64,000 bases of DNA from positions 1 through 64,000 of the forward strand of contig JAMPBC010000002.1 of assembly GCA_023666905.1 (NCBI GenBank), read 5' to 3'. Position 1 is the stretch's first letter; every line of letters begins with the position of its first letter. The position numbers were made by a program, and so were the translations under genes. This stretch comes from Bacteroides sp. GTDB lineage: Bacteria > Bacteroidota > Bacteroidia > Bacteroidales > Muribaculaceae. Below, piece by piece: positions 43,077 to 52,216 of the stretch. The notes below the pieces were generated by a model that had not been told where the DNA came from, made no database searches, and worked only from the letters and a program-made list of their open reading frames with translations.

Positions 43077-44363
43077 ATGGATTACAGAATTTTACCCCCT
43101 GAGGAATTGCCCGAGGCTGAAATAAAGTTGCCCCTGTCAAAGAGCATGAGCAACCGTGCCCTGATAATCAACGCTCTTGGCGCATTCCCGTCCACAAATA
43201 ATGTTACCGCCCGCTGCATTGACACTGATGTGTTGCGCGGTGCCCTTGAGTCCGATTCCGATGTTATCGACATTGACGGCGCAGGAACCGCCATGCGGTT
43301 CCTTACGGCTCTGTTTGCCGCCACTCCGGGGCGCAACGTCACGCTCACCGGCAACGAGCGCATGCGCGAGCGTCCCATCGCCCCGTTGGTCGACGCGTTG
43401 CGCAAGCTCGGCGCACAAATAACATATACGGGTGGTGAGGGATTCCCTCCGTTGTTCATCGAGGGGCGAGAGCTTCACGGAGGAGAGCTTACCATTGATG
43501 CCTCCATGAGCTCCCAGTTCGTGTCGGCTCTGCTCATGATTGCTCCAAGGCTTAGGGGCGGTCTGAAAATCATCTTGGAAACGGAAATAGGGTCGCTCCC
43601 TTACGTTGACCTCACATTGGAAATGATGCGACGCGCCGGCGCCGAAGCTGAACGCGAACGCCTTGAAATAACCGTTGCAGAAGGCGCTTACACCAAGCCA
43701 ATCACTTCAATTGAAGCCGACTGGAGCGCCGCTTCCTACTGGTATGAAATGGAGGCTGTGTCGTCAGGCTTCTTCACACTGTTGGGCTTGGAGGCTAACT
43801 CTCCGCAAGGCGATGCCGCCGTTGCTAAATTGTTTGCCAATATCTCGGTCAACACTGAATTTACATCAGACTACGATAGCCGGGGACCTGCCGCCGAACT
43901 GCTTGCATCGCCCGACTTGGCTCCCCGGCTTGTCACCGACCTCAGTGCCACCCCCGACTTGACGCCGGCAGTTGCAGTTACATGTGCTTTGGTTGGCATC
44001 CCGTTCCGGTTAAGCGGCCTTTCCACTCTTTGCCACAAGGAGTGCAACCGTTTGGAAGCCCTGCGCCTGGAGTTGGATAAAATGGGGGTTGAATGTCAGG
44101 TGATTGGCAACCACACTCTTGAATGGAACGGACGGCGAATGCCCCTGCTCGGATTGCCCGAGTTTGACACCTACGGCGACCACCGCATGGCCATGGCTTT
44201 AGCAGCCGTTTCCCTCTATATCCCCGGCATTAAGGTGAAGGATGTGGAGGTTGTGGGCAAGTCTTATCCGGAGTTTTGGGAGCATCTGCAGCAAGCCGGT
44301 TTCACACTTGTGGACGGCAATGTGTCCTACAATGAACTCTTTGAAGAGGGAGAAGGCGCATGA
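43077..44363 (+). CDS. aroA: 3-phosphoshikimate 1-carboxyvinyltransferase (EPSP synthase)
   Basis: 428 aa from ATG 43077. Joins PEP and shikimate-3-phosphate in the aromatic amino acid pathway. Motifs: PLSKSMSNRALI (phosphate-binding), GAGTAMRFL, RERPIAPLV, SSQFVSALL, and GDHRMAMA near the end. The N-terminus is shorter than E. coli AroA, as normal in Bacteroidetes. The last 4 nt overlap the next gene. Confidence 0.93.
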   Translation: MDYRILPPEELPEAEIKLPLSKSMSNRALIINALGAFPSTNNVTARCIDTDVLRGALESDSDVIDIDGAGTAMRFLTALFAATPGRNVTLTGNERMRERPIAPLVDALRKLGAQITYTGGEGFPPLFIEGRELHGGELTIDASMSSQFVSALLMIAPRLRGGLKIILETEIGSLPYVDLTLEMMRRAGAEAERERLEITVAEGAYTKPITSIEADWSAASYWYEMEAVSSGFFTLLGLEANSPQGDAAVAKLFANISVNTEFTSDYDSRGPAAELLASPDLAPRLVTDLSATPDLTPAVAVTCALVGIPFRLSGLSTLCHKECNRLEALRLELDKMGVECQVIGNHTLEWNGRRMPLLGLPEFDTYGDHRMAMALAAVSLYIPGIKVKDVEVVGKSYPEFWEHLQQAGFTLVDGNVSYNELFEEGEGA

Positions 44364-44782
44364 TAGTTGCTCTTTACATATTGCTGGCACTGGTGGCCGT
44401 GGGCACGGTACTTTACATTATGCACCGGCACGACATGAGCCGGAACGGTGGCTCCGAGGCGCCCGTGGAAACCGTGGTTGAGCCGGAAGCGGAGTGTTGC
44501 GGAATGCACATAACCTGCGAAAAAGACTCGCTGTTGGCCTCCGTAAGTTCCGAAATAGAGTATTACGATGACGAGGAGCTTGACCGCTATCGCGGTGTCC
44601 CGGCCGACGGATATTCCGACGATGCCATTGAAGAATTTCGAAACGTGCTGCTCACCCTCATCCCCACCGACATTGCCGGATGGGCGCGAAGCATACAGCT
44701 CCGCGGCATTGAGCTTCCGGCGCCCGTGCGCGAGGAGTTGTTGATGATTGTAGCCGAAACCCGAGCAGCCCGCACAGCATGA
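44360..44782 (+). CDS. Small single-TM protein of unknown function
   Basis: 140 aa. One N-terminal TM (3-20), then CCGMHITCEKD, three Cys in a short span after the membrane, and an acidic helical region DDEELDRYRG that leads to a helical end. Overlaps aroA (ATGA, 4 nt) and the metal permease gene (4 nt), so translation of all three is coupled. The Cys/His group next to a metal transporter hints at metal handling, by position only. Confidence 0.7.
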   Translation: MIVALYILLALVAVGTVLYIMHRHDMSRNGGSEAPVETVVEPEAECCGMHITCEKDSLLASVSSEIEYYDDEELDRYRGVPADGYSDDAIEEFRNVLLTLIPTDIAGWARSIQLRGIELPAPVREELLMIVAETRAARTA

Positions 44783-45591
44783 TGGATATATTTCAGTATG
44801 CATTTTTTCAGAAAGCCATGTTGGCCGTGGTGCTCATCAGCGTTGCCTCGGCCCTGATTGGCACTTACATTGTCACACGCCGCCTTGTGGCCATTTCCGG
44901 AGGCATAACCCATGCCTGCTTCGGGGGGCTTGGCTTAGGCTATTTTTTAGGTGTGAATCCGGTGGTTACGGCCGCGGCTTTTGCCGTGGGTGCATCGGCC
45001 GGAGTGGAGTGGCTTGCCACCCGCCACCGCTTGCGCGAGGATTCGGCCATTGCCGTTGTGTGGGCTTTGGGCATGGCCATCGGCATCCTGTTTGTGTTCC
45101 TGACCCCGGGATATGTGCCTGAATTGAACGGATTTCTGTTTGGAAACGTACTCACCGTGTCGGCCGCTGACCTGTGGAGCTTTGCCCTGTTCACCATGGC
45201 TTTGGGCTTGTTCTTCGCAAGGTATCGACGCGAGATTGTGGCATGTGCTTTCGACCGCGATTTTGCCCGGGTCATGCACATTCCGGTGCGCACCATAAGC
45301 TATGCCATGACCGTGTTTGTTGCCGTGGGCATTGTGCTGACCATAAAGCTTGTGGGCGTGATGCTGCTCATGTCCATGCTCACCCTCCCCCAGATAATTG
45401 CCGAAACCTTTTGCCGCCGTTACAGCAGCATTATGGCCGGTTCCGTAGTGGTGTCGGCGGCGTGCGGCGTGAGCGGACTGCTGCTCAGCGCTGTGGTCAA
45501 TGTGCCCTGCTCGGCACTGATTGTGCTCATTATGGTTGGCGGTTACATCCTTGCCAGAGCGCTGCAGGCTATGCGTGGAGCAAAACAATAA
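44779..45591 (+). CDS. Zinc/manganese-type ABC transporter permease (ABC-3 family)
   Basis: 270 aa with eight or so TM helices. The family blocks are ALIGTYIVTRRLVAISGGITHACFGGLGLGYFLG near the N-terminus and KLVGVMLLMSMLTLPQIIAETF (about 192-213). Imports Zn2+ or Mn2+ with an ATPase and a binding protein, neither of which is in the window. The gene is translationally coupled to the small TM protein. Confidence 0.85.
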   Translation: MMDIFQYAFFQKAMLAVVLISVASALIGTYIVTRRLVAISGGITHACFGGLGLGYFLGVNPVVTAAAFAVGASAGVEWLATRHRLREDSAIAVVWALGMAIGILFVFLTPGYVPELNGFLFGNVLTVSAADLWSFALFTMALGLFFARYRREIVACAFDRDFARVMHIPVRTISYAMTVFVAVGIVLTIKLVGVMLLMSMLTLPQIIAETFCRRYSSIMAGSVVVSAACGVSGLLLSAVVNVPCSALIVLIMVGGYILARALQAMRGAKQ

Positions 45592-45647
45592 TTCACAATG
45601 AAATCCGTTTTAAATTAACCGGATAAATTTCACTCACACAACCGCTG

Positions 45648-48600
45648 ATGAAGAAGGCTAAGATAACATTTTTACTGGTTGCGGCTTTGATGCTCGCCCT
45701 GCAGGGGTGCAGCCTCAAAAAGAACACTGCCGCCTCCAGAAACTACACGGCCTTCATTACCCGTTATAACATCTACTTCAACGGCGACGAGCATTACAAG
45801 AAGACTCTTGCCGAGATGGAACAGAAGTATCAGGACGACTATACCCGCACCACCCTGTTCATGCACCCGGCCGAGGCATACGCCGATGAAAAAGCTCCGC
45901 AACCGTCGGGCGATTTCAAGCGCTCCATTGAAAAGGCGCAGAAGGCCATTCAGGTGCGTTCCATAAAAAAGCGTCCCAAGCGAAAAGGGGGCAAGTCAAC
46001 TCCTGAAAAAAAGCAATGGCTCAAGCGCGAAGAGTATAATCCCTTCCTCCACAATGCCTGGCTAATGATGGGCCGAAGCCAGTATATGGGTGGCGACTTT
46101 TTAGGTGCTGCATCCACATTTTTCTACATCTCCAAACATTTCTGGTGGCTGCCGCAAACCGTTACGGAGGCCGAATTGTGGCAGGCCCGCAGCTACATTG
46201 CCGTTGATTGGCTCTTTGAGGCCGAGGGGATTCTCCGTTCCATTAAGGAGAAAGAGCTCACCAACTCCACGCTGCAAAATCTCTACGACTTCGACATGGC
46301 CTCGCTCAACGTGCGCAACAAGAATTATGCCGAAGCCGTGCCATATCTCACAAAAGCCGCCAATGCCGCCAAGGGAAGTCAGAAAGCACGTCTCACCTTC
46401 CTTTTGGGACAGCTTCACGAACTGGTTGGCGACAAAGCCTCGGCCTACACCGCTTACCGCAAGGTGGGCGGTATGAACAGCGTGGATTACCGCACCAAGT
46501 TCAATGCCCGCATAAAGCAGAGCGAAGTGTTTCAGGGAACCGACATCGCACCTGAGGTGAAGTCGCTCAAAGCCCTCACCCGTTATGGTGCCAACAAGCA
46601 GTATCTGGACCAGATTTACTATGCCATAGGCAACCTGTACCTGTCGAAGGCCGATACACTCGAAGCCATTGAAAACTATAAAAAAGCCATTGAGCTTTCC
46701 GAGCGCAAAGGCATTGAATCGGCGTTCGCAAGTCTTGCCTTGGGACGCCTGTACTATGCTCAGGGGAAATATGAACTTGCGCAGCCATGCTACTCATCGG
46801 CTGTGCCCCGGATTCCCGACAATTATCCCGGTTATGCCGACATGCGCCGCCGTTCCGACGTGCTCGACGAACTGGCCGTGTACTCGCAAAACGTAACGTT
46901 GCAGGACTCGCTGCTGCGGCTTTCGGAAATGTCGCCCGAGGAGCAACGCAAGGTCGTGGACCGCATAATTGAAGAATTGAAGAAAAAAGAGAATGAGGAG
47001 GCCGAAAACCTTGCCCGCGAGGAGTATATGGCCCAACAGGCAGCAGCCGGCAACGGTCTTAACCAGTCGGGCAACAACGCGCCCTCCACATTTGCGCTGA
47101 ACACAGACAAATCATGGTACTTCTACAATGAAGCTACCCGCAATGCAGGCCGAACCGAGTTCCAGAAGCGTTGGGGCAGCCGAAAGTTGGAAGATGATTG
47201 GCGACGCCGTAACAAGGCTTCTTTCAGCCAGTTTGCCGAACCCGAAGAAACCACCGACGGCGAGGAGGGTTCCCTTTCGGCCGATGATGGCTCCGGCGAA
47301 TCTCCGGATGAGGGAAACACCGAAGAGAACGCCGAGGCACTTGAACATGCTTCAGACCCCCATTATCCCGAATACTATCTGCGTCAGATTCCCAAAACCG
47401 AAGCTGAAAAAACCACCGCCAACGAGGTGATTCAGGAGGGACTCTACAACATGGGCGTTATCCTCAAGGACAAAATGCAGGATTTCCCGGGTGCCGAGCG
47501 TGAGTTCGAACAGCTGCTCTCGCGTTACCCCGACAATGTGTATCGCCTTGATGCATACTATAATCTCTATCTCATGTTCATGCTCTCCGACAAACCGGCC
47601 GAAGCTGAACGCTACCGCCAGCTCATTCTCACCGACTTCCCCAACACCGCTTACGGCGAGGCTCTTTCCGACCCCGATTACATGGACAAGCTGCGCCGCA
47701 TGACTGCCGAGGAGGGGCTGCTTTACGACGAAGCCTACGCTGCCTACATGGCCAACGACAATACCACCGTGCACTCCATTTATGCCAAGGCTCGCAAGGA
47801 CTTCCCCATGAGCCGCATCATGCCTAAATTCATGTTCCTGGAGGCGTTGAGCTATGTTACCGACAATAATCCCGAACTCTTTGAGAAAACGCTCAAGGAA
47901 CTTACCGAGCGCTATGCTGAAACAGATGTGGCTCCGCTGGCTTCATCCTACCTCAAGCTGCTGGCCGAAGGGCGTAAATTCAACACCAACCCCTCGAACG
48001 TGCGTGGCATGGTATGGTCCACACGCTTCGGTGGCGATTCCGCCAAGGTGAGTATGGCCAACGAGCCGGCGAAATTCACATTCCGGGCCGACACGGCCCA
48101 GTCGTTGCTGCTGATCTATCCCACCGCGGCGGTCGATGCCAACCGGTTGCTTTTTGATGTTGCCCGCCATAACTTCACCACTTACTCCGTGCGCGATTTT
48201 GACTTGGAGCAGATGCGCCTGGGTCAGATTGGAGTGCTGATTGTTTCCGGATTCCACAACCGCCGGGAGGCCGAGACTTATCGCACCGCACTAGAGCGTT
48301 CAGACTATGCCAAACTGCCTGCCGAAGTTGTGCCGTTGGTAATTTCCGATGGTGACTTCAACACGCTTGTCAACGAGTCACGCACGCTCGATGAGTATTT
48401 CGAGGCCGCCGGCGACGACCGCCTGCGCAAAGTGCATGAGAGCGTACTGCCGCCCGATGAATTTGACGAGCCCGTGATTCCACAGGAGGCTCCCGATTCC
48501 GTGCCATCTGCGCCCGAACCGAACTTGGAACTCTCTCCCGAGGAGATTGACCGGCAAATCGAGCAGCAACTGCTTCAGGAAATGGAGCGTGAGCAGCGCC

Positions 48601-48830
48601 GCGGGCAGCAGCAAAACCTTGAGCAAGAGCTTGAAGCCGAACCGGTAGTTGAACCGGCTGAGGAGTCCGCGCCGAAACCTTCGGAACCTGCTGTCCCCGC
48701 GAAGCCGCAACCGGCTACCAAACCGCAGGCCAAGCCAACTCCAAAACCGGCTCCCAAGCCCGCTCCACAGAAACCATCGCTTCCCGAAGTGCCCGTTGGC
48801 AGCGAGGGCGATGACCCGCTTTTTGATTAA
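45648..48830 (+). CDS. porW: Type IX secretion lipoprotein PorW/SprE
   Basis: 1060 aa. Lipoprotein signal with lipobox LQGC (Cys21). The start of the mature protein (NYTAFITRYNIYFNG) is the hallmark of PorW/SprE. TPR repeats fill about 140-420 and 600-770. A middle acidic linker (about 520-560) and a Pro/Lys/Ala-rich tail (about 1005-1045) are also present. In known systems it links the PorK/N ring to the Sov translocon. Next gene 24 nt later is porX. The call is by the N-terminal signature, TPRs and neighbour. Confidence 0.85.
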   Translation: MKKAKITFLLVAALMLALQGCSLKKNTAASRNYTAFITRYNIYFNGDEHYKKTLAEMEQKYQDDYTRTTLFMHPAEAYADEKAPQPSGDFKRSIEKAQKAIQVRSIKKRPKRKGGKSTPEKKQWLKREEYNPFLHNAWLMMGRSQYMGGDFLGAASTFFYISKHFWWLPQTVTEAELWQARSYIAVDWLFEAEGILRSIKEKELTNSTLQNLYDFDMASLNVRNKNYAEAVPYLTKAANAAKGSQKARLTFLLGQLHELVGDKASAYTAYRKVGGMNSVDYRTKFNARIKQSEVFQGTDIAPEVKSLKALTRYGANKQYLDQIYYAIGNLYLSKADTLEAIENYKKAIELSERKGIESAFASLALGRLYYAQGKYELAQPCYSSAVPRIPDNYPGYADMRRRSDVLDELAVYSQNVTLQDSLLRLSEMSPEEQRKVVDRIIEELKKKENEEAENLAREEYMAQQAAAGNGLNQSGNNAPSTFALNTDKSWYFYNEATRNAGRTEFQKRWGSRKLEDDWRRRNKASFSQFAEPEETTDGEEGSLSADDGSGESPDEGNTEENAEALEHASDPHYPEYYLRQIPKTEAEKTTANEVIQEGLYNMGVILKDKMQDFPGAEREFEQLLSRYPDNVYRLDAYYNLYLMFMLSDKPAEAERYRQLILTDFPNTAYGEALSDPDYMDKLRRMTAEEGLLYDEAYAAYMANDNTTVHSIYAKARKDFPMSRIMPKFMFLEALSYVTDNNPELFEKTLKELTERYAETDVAPLASSYLKLLAEGRKFNTNPSNVRGMVWSTRFGGDSAKVSMANEPAKFTFRADTAQSLLLIYPTAAVDANRLLFDVARHNFTTYSVRDFDLEQMRLGQIGVLIVSGFHNRREAETYRTALERSDYAKLPAEVVPLVISDGDFNTLVNESRTLDEYFEAAGDDRLRKVHESVLPPDEFDEPVIPQEAPDSVPSAPEPNLELSPEEIDRQIEQQLLQEMEREQRRGQQQNLEQELEAEPVVEPAEESAPKPSEPAVPAKPQPATKPQAKPTPKPAPKPAPQKPSLPEVPVGSEGDDPLFD

Positions 48831-48854
48831 CGAACAAGAATTTCCCCGCATAAA

Positions 48855-50405
48855 ATGAACAATCACACCATACTCTGGGCCGACGATGAGATTGACCTTC
48901 TAAAGCCCCACATAATGTTTCTGAAATCAAAGGGTTACAATGTGGTGACCGTTAACAACGGTGCCGATGCCCTGTCAATGGTGGAGTCGCAGCCGGTTGA
49001 CCTTATTATTCTCGATGAAAACATGCCCGGACTCACCGGATTGGAAACCTTGCAGCGAATCAAGCCGCTGGCACCGGCTGTGCCTGTGATAATGATTACA
49101 AAAAGCGAGGAGGAAAACATCATGGACCAGGCTGTGGGGAGCAAAATAGCCGACTATCTTATCAAGCCGGTGAACCCCAACCAGATTCTGCTTTCCATAA
49201 AGAAGAATCTTCACTCCTCGCAGTTAGTGTCGGAAAAATCCTCCACCGGTTACCGCGAGAACTTCCCGGCAATTTCCAGCCAAATCAATTCCGCCTCCTC
49301 CATTGCCGACTGGATGGAAACCTACCGCACGTTGACCCATTGGGAACTTGAGCTCGCCGCAGCCGACACCTCTATGGACCAAATGCTTGAAATGCAGAAA
49401 ACCGAAGCCAATTCCGCGTTTGCCAAATTTGTCAAGCGCAATTACGCTTCGTGGATGGACAGCTCGAATCCGCGGCGGCCGTTGATGAGCCCCGATTTGT
49501 TCCGCGACAAGGTGTTCCCCATTCTCGACAGGGGTGAGAAGCTATTCTTCATTCTCATTGACAATTTCCGCCTTGACCAATGGCGCTCGCTGAGTCCTAT
49601 AATTTCCGACTATTTTACCATTGACGACGATTCGCTTTACTGCTCCATTCTGCCCACGGCCACGCAGTATGCCCGCAACGCCATATTCTCGGGCCTGATG
49701 CCGGCCGACATAGAGCGGATGTTCCCTTCGCTGTGGGTCGACGAGGAGAGCGAAGAGGGAAAGAACCTCAACGAGTCTCCGCTCATTGAAACACTCTTCT
49801 CGCGTTACCGCCGCAAATGCCGGTTCTCCTACAGCAAAATCAACGATTCGGCCTCGGGAGAGCGCTTTCTGCGCGACTTCGCCTCGCTTGACAGCTATCA
49901 GCTCAACGTGGTGGTGATGAACTTCATCGACATGCTTTCGCATGCCCGCACCGAGTCGAAAATGATTCGCGAACTGGCCGCCAACAATGCCGCCTACCGC
50001 TCAATAACCGAGTCGTGGTTCCGCCACTCCTCGGCCATCGACATCTTCCGCCGCATAGCTGAAAAAGGCTACCGTGTGGTGCTTACCACTGACCACGGCA
50101 CCGTGCGGGTGGACAATCCTATCCGTGTTGTGGGCGAGCGGAACACCAACACCAATCTCCGCTACAAGCTGGGCCGCAATCTTAGCTACAATCCAAAGCA
50201 GGTTTATGAAATTTCACAGCCAAAACGCTTCGGGCTCCCTTCCCCAAACGTGAGCACCACCTATATATTCGCCACCGGTCGCGATTTCTTCGCCTACCCC
50301 AACAATTATAATTACTACGTTCAATATTACGACGGCACCTTCCAGCACGGCGGAATATCGCTCGAGGAGATGCTTGTGCCCATAATCACCCTCTCCCCCC
50401 GGTAA
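48855..50405 (+). CDS. porX: PorX: response regulator with PglZ phosphatase domain
   Basis: 516 aa. Receiver domain (1-125) with D10, D11, phosphoacceptor D54, T82 and K104. A helical linker and a PglZ (alkaline-phosphatase superfamily) domain (about 205-516) follow. Metal-binding residues are suggested by [24 protein letters not shown] and TDHGT. In P. gingivalis PorX works with PorY to control type IX secretion and hydrolyses oligonucleotides. PorY is not seen here. It lies between porW and tsaE. Confidence 0.92.
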   Translation: MNNHTILWADDEIDLLKPHIMFLKSKGYNVVTVNNGADALSMVESQPVDLIILDENMPGLTGLETLQRIKPLAPAVPVIMITKSEEENIMDQAVGSKIADYLIKPVNPNQILLSIKKNLHSSQLVSEKSSTGYRENFPAISSQINSASSIADWMETYRTLTHWELELAAADTSMDQMLEMQKTEANSAFAKFVKRNYASWMDSSNPRRPLMSPDLFRDKVFPILDRGEKLFFILIDNFRLDQWRSLSPIISDYFTIDDDSLYCSILPTATQYARNAIFSGLMPADIERMFPSLWVDEESEEGKNLNESPLIETLFSRYRRKCRFSYSKINDSASGERFLRDFASLDSYQLNVVVMNFIDMLSHARTESKMIRELAANNAAYRSITESWFRHSSAIDIFRRIAEKGYRVVLTTDHGTVRVDNPIRVVGERNTNTNLRYKLGRNLSYNPKQVYEISQPKRFGLPSPNVSTTYIFATGRDFFAYPNNYNYYVQYYDGTFQHGGISLEEMLVPIITLSPR

Positions 50406-50431
50406 ACCCTCATTTCCCATTCACTACTGCA

Positions 50432-50872
50432 ATGAAACAGATTGAAATTCACATTCCATCCACTTCCTCGCTCCCCGAAGCAGCCCATAAATTCATGGAA
50501 GCCATGGGCGATTACACAGTGTTTGCCTTCAACGGCCCCATGGGTGTTGGAAAAACCACTTTCATAGCGGCTTTGGCCCGCGAGCTTGGTGTTACTGACG
50601 ACCTTGCATCATCGCCATCATTTGCCATTGTAAATGAGTATCGTTCGGACACCACCGCCGAACTCATATATCATTTTGACCTCTACCGCCTGCAAACATT
50701 GGCCGAGGTGCTTGACATTGGAATTGAGGATTATTTTGACTCAGGCGCTCTCTGTTTCATTGAGTGGCCCGACCGTGCCGCCGATGTGCTTCCACTTGAC
50801 ACTGTGACCGTTGACATTGCCGAGCAGCCCGACGGTTCCCGCCTGCTCACCATGTCACTGCCGGAGGATTAA
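50432..50872 (+). CDS. tsaE: tRNA threonylcarbamoyladenosine biosynthesis protein TsaE
   Basis: 146 aa. P-loop ATPase of the t6A pathway; helps TsaB/TsaD modify A37 of ANN-decoding tRNAs. Walker [10 protein letters not shown] (about 36-44), switch [11 protein letters not shown] and LYHFDLYRL, and the C-terminal FIEWPDRA typical of the family. It starts 26 nt after porX. Its stop codon forms the base of a strong hairpin. Confidence 0.93.
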   Translation: MKQIEIHIPSTSSLPEAAHKFMEAMGDYTVFAFNGPMGVGKTTFIAALARELGVTDDLASSPSFAIVNEYRSDTTAELIYHFDLYRLQTLAEVLDIGIEDYFDSGALCFIEWPDRAADVLPLDTVTVDIAEQPDGSRLLTMSLPED

Positions 50873-50899
50873 GAGTCCATTCCTTATCGAATGGACTCT
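50872..50899. terminator. Hairpin between convergent tsaE and the glycosyltransferase
   Basis: Perfect 11-bp stem AGAGTCCATTC / GAATGGACTCT with a 6-nt loop CTTATC. It lies just after the tsaE stop and before the convergent gene end at 50909, so it could end transcription from both sides. There is no T-run. Its loop and right arm recur exactly at 32-53. Confidence 0.6.
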
Positions 50900-50908
50900 A
50901 AGAGCCTG

Positions 50909-52216
50909 TCAGCTCTCTTGTTTGCCGGTAAGCGTTTCAAAAAGGGATATGTAGCTTTGCGCCACGGAGGATGCTGAGAAGCGGCGGCGCATATCCTCGT
51001 GCAGTGCATCGCGGTCAGGATTTTGCTCCAGAGCCCAGATTATGCCTTGTGCAAAGTCTGTTATGTCCTTGTACTCGGCAATGTAACCGTTGACTTTGTG
51101 GTCAATGATGTCGGCTTGGCCGCCGCGGCCAAAGCTCACCGGGAGCGCTCCGGAGGCAAGTCCCTCAATCAATGTTCCCGGCAAGGTTTCGTAAAGCGAC
51201 GATGAGATGACCACTTTGGCGCTGGCATAGAGCTGACGCAGAATGTTTGCATCGTTCACCGTGCCGAGGTGCTGGTGCGGGAATCGCAAGCCGGCAAGAG
51301 CTTTGCGGTCAGAAATGGCTCCGAAGAACACCGCTGTGGTTGTTTTTGCCACGTCGGGGCGGTTGTCGAAAATCCAATTGAGGGCCTTAATGGCCATTGG
51401 CAAGCCCTTGATAGGGTCGTCAAGGCGGGCTGCGCCCATCAGGATATAATTTTTGGCCTCCTGGTTCAGTCGCTCCAAGTGCATGGATGGGGAGGTGAAG
51501 AATGAATCGACAGGAAAAGCATTGGGAATTACGCGGACATCGGCCTTTTCCAACAGCGAGCTTTTGGCGGCACACTCTGCCAGCCAGTTGCTCACGGCCA
51601 CAAAGGTTATGGGGATGTCGGTGAACAATTTTTTCTTATTGCGCCACACGGAGTGTGAGAGGTCACGGCGTGATTTCCCGGTGAGAAACTGGCAGTTTCC
51701 GCAGCTTTCAAAATAGCCGCGGCACTCCTGGGCATGATGGCAAATGCCCGTCAGACACCACATGTCGTGCATGGTCCACACAATGGGCTTGCCAAGCCGT
51801 GCAATGCGGCGAATCCCTTTGAGCGACAGCAATCCCTGATTAATCCAGCTCAGACAAATCACATCGGCCTCGCGCACCCAGGGATGCTTGTGCACCGCTA
51901 ATCCGGTGGAGGCTGTGGACACTTTGAACAGGTTGGCACGCGACAGCCCGTTGCGCAGGGCAATGCCTCCGCGCTCAAAAAAGAACGTGAATCCACGGTG
52001 AAGCCTGGGTGCAGCTTCCTCCACAAGCGGGTCGGTGCTGTACTTGTTGAACACCAGCATGCGGGCATCCACACCGGCGTCGCGCAGGGCATAGAGCAGG
52101 CGGTAGGTCACAATTGATGCGCCGCCAAGCAGGTCGCTGTGGCAAATCAGGGTTACTTTGAGTGGCCGGGGATGTGATGATGATGCTGTGGTGGTGGAGT
52201 GCTCTGTTTGGGTCAT
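50909..52216 (-). CDS. Glycosyltransferase (GT4-like)
   Basis: 435 aa. GT-B fold suggested by N-terminal KVTLICHSDLLGGASIVTYRLLYAL and C-terminal SLYETLPGTLIEGLASGALPVSFGRGG, the donor-binding E-x7-E region. No TM. Overlaps the DUF389 gene by 4 nt and is in the flippase operon, so it likely builds a surface polysaccharide repeat (inference). Sugar specificity is not readable. Confidence 0.87.
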   Translation of the reverse strand: MTQTEHSTTTASSSHPRPLKVTLICHSDLLGGASIVTYRLLYALRDAGVDARMLVFNKYSTDPLVEEAAPRLHRGFTFFFERGGIALRNGLSRANLFKVSTASTGLAVHKHPWVREADVICLSWINQGLLSLKGIRRIARLGKPIVWTMHDMWCLTGICHHAQECRGYFESCGNCQFLTGKSRRDLSHSVWRNKKKLFTDIPITFVAVSNWLAECAAKSSLLEKADVRVIPNAFPVDSFFTSPSMHLERLNQEAKNYILMGAARLDDPIKGLPMAIKALNWIFDNRPDVAKTTTAVFFGAISDRKALAGLRFPHQHLGTVNDANILRQLYASAKVVISSSLYETLPGTLIEGLASGALPVSFGRGGQADIIDHKVNGYIAEYKDITDFAQGIIWALEQNPDRDALHEDMRRRFSASSVAQSYISLFETLTGKQES

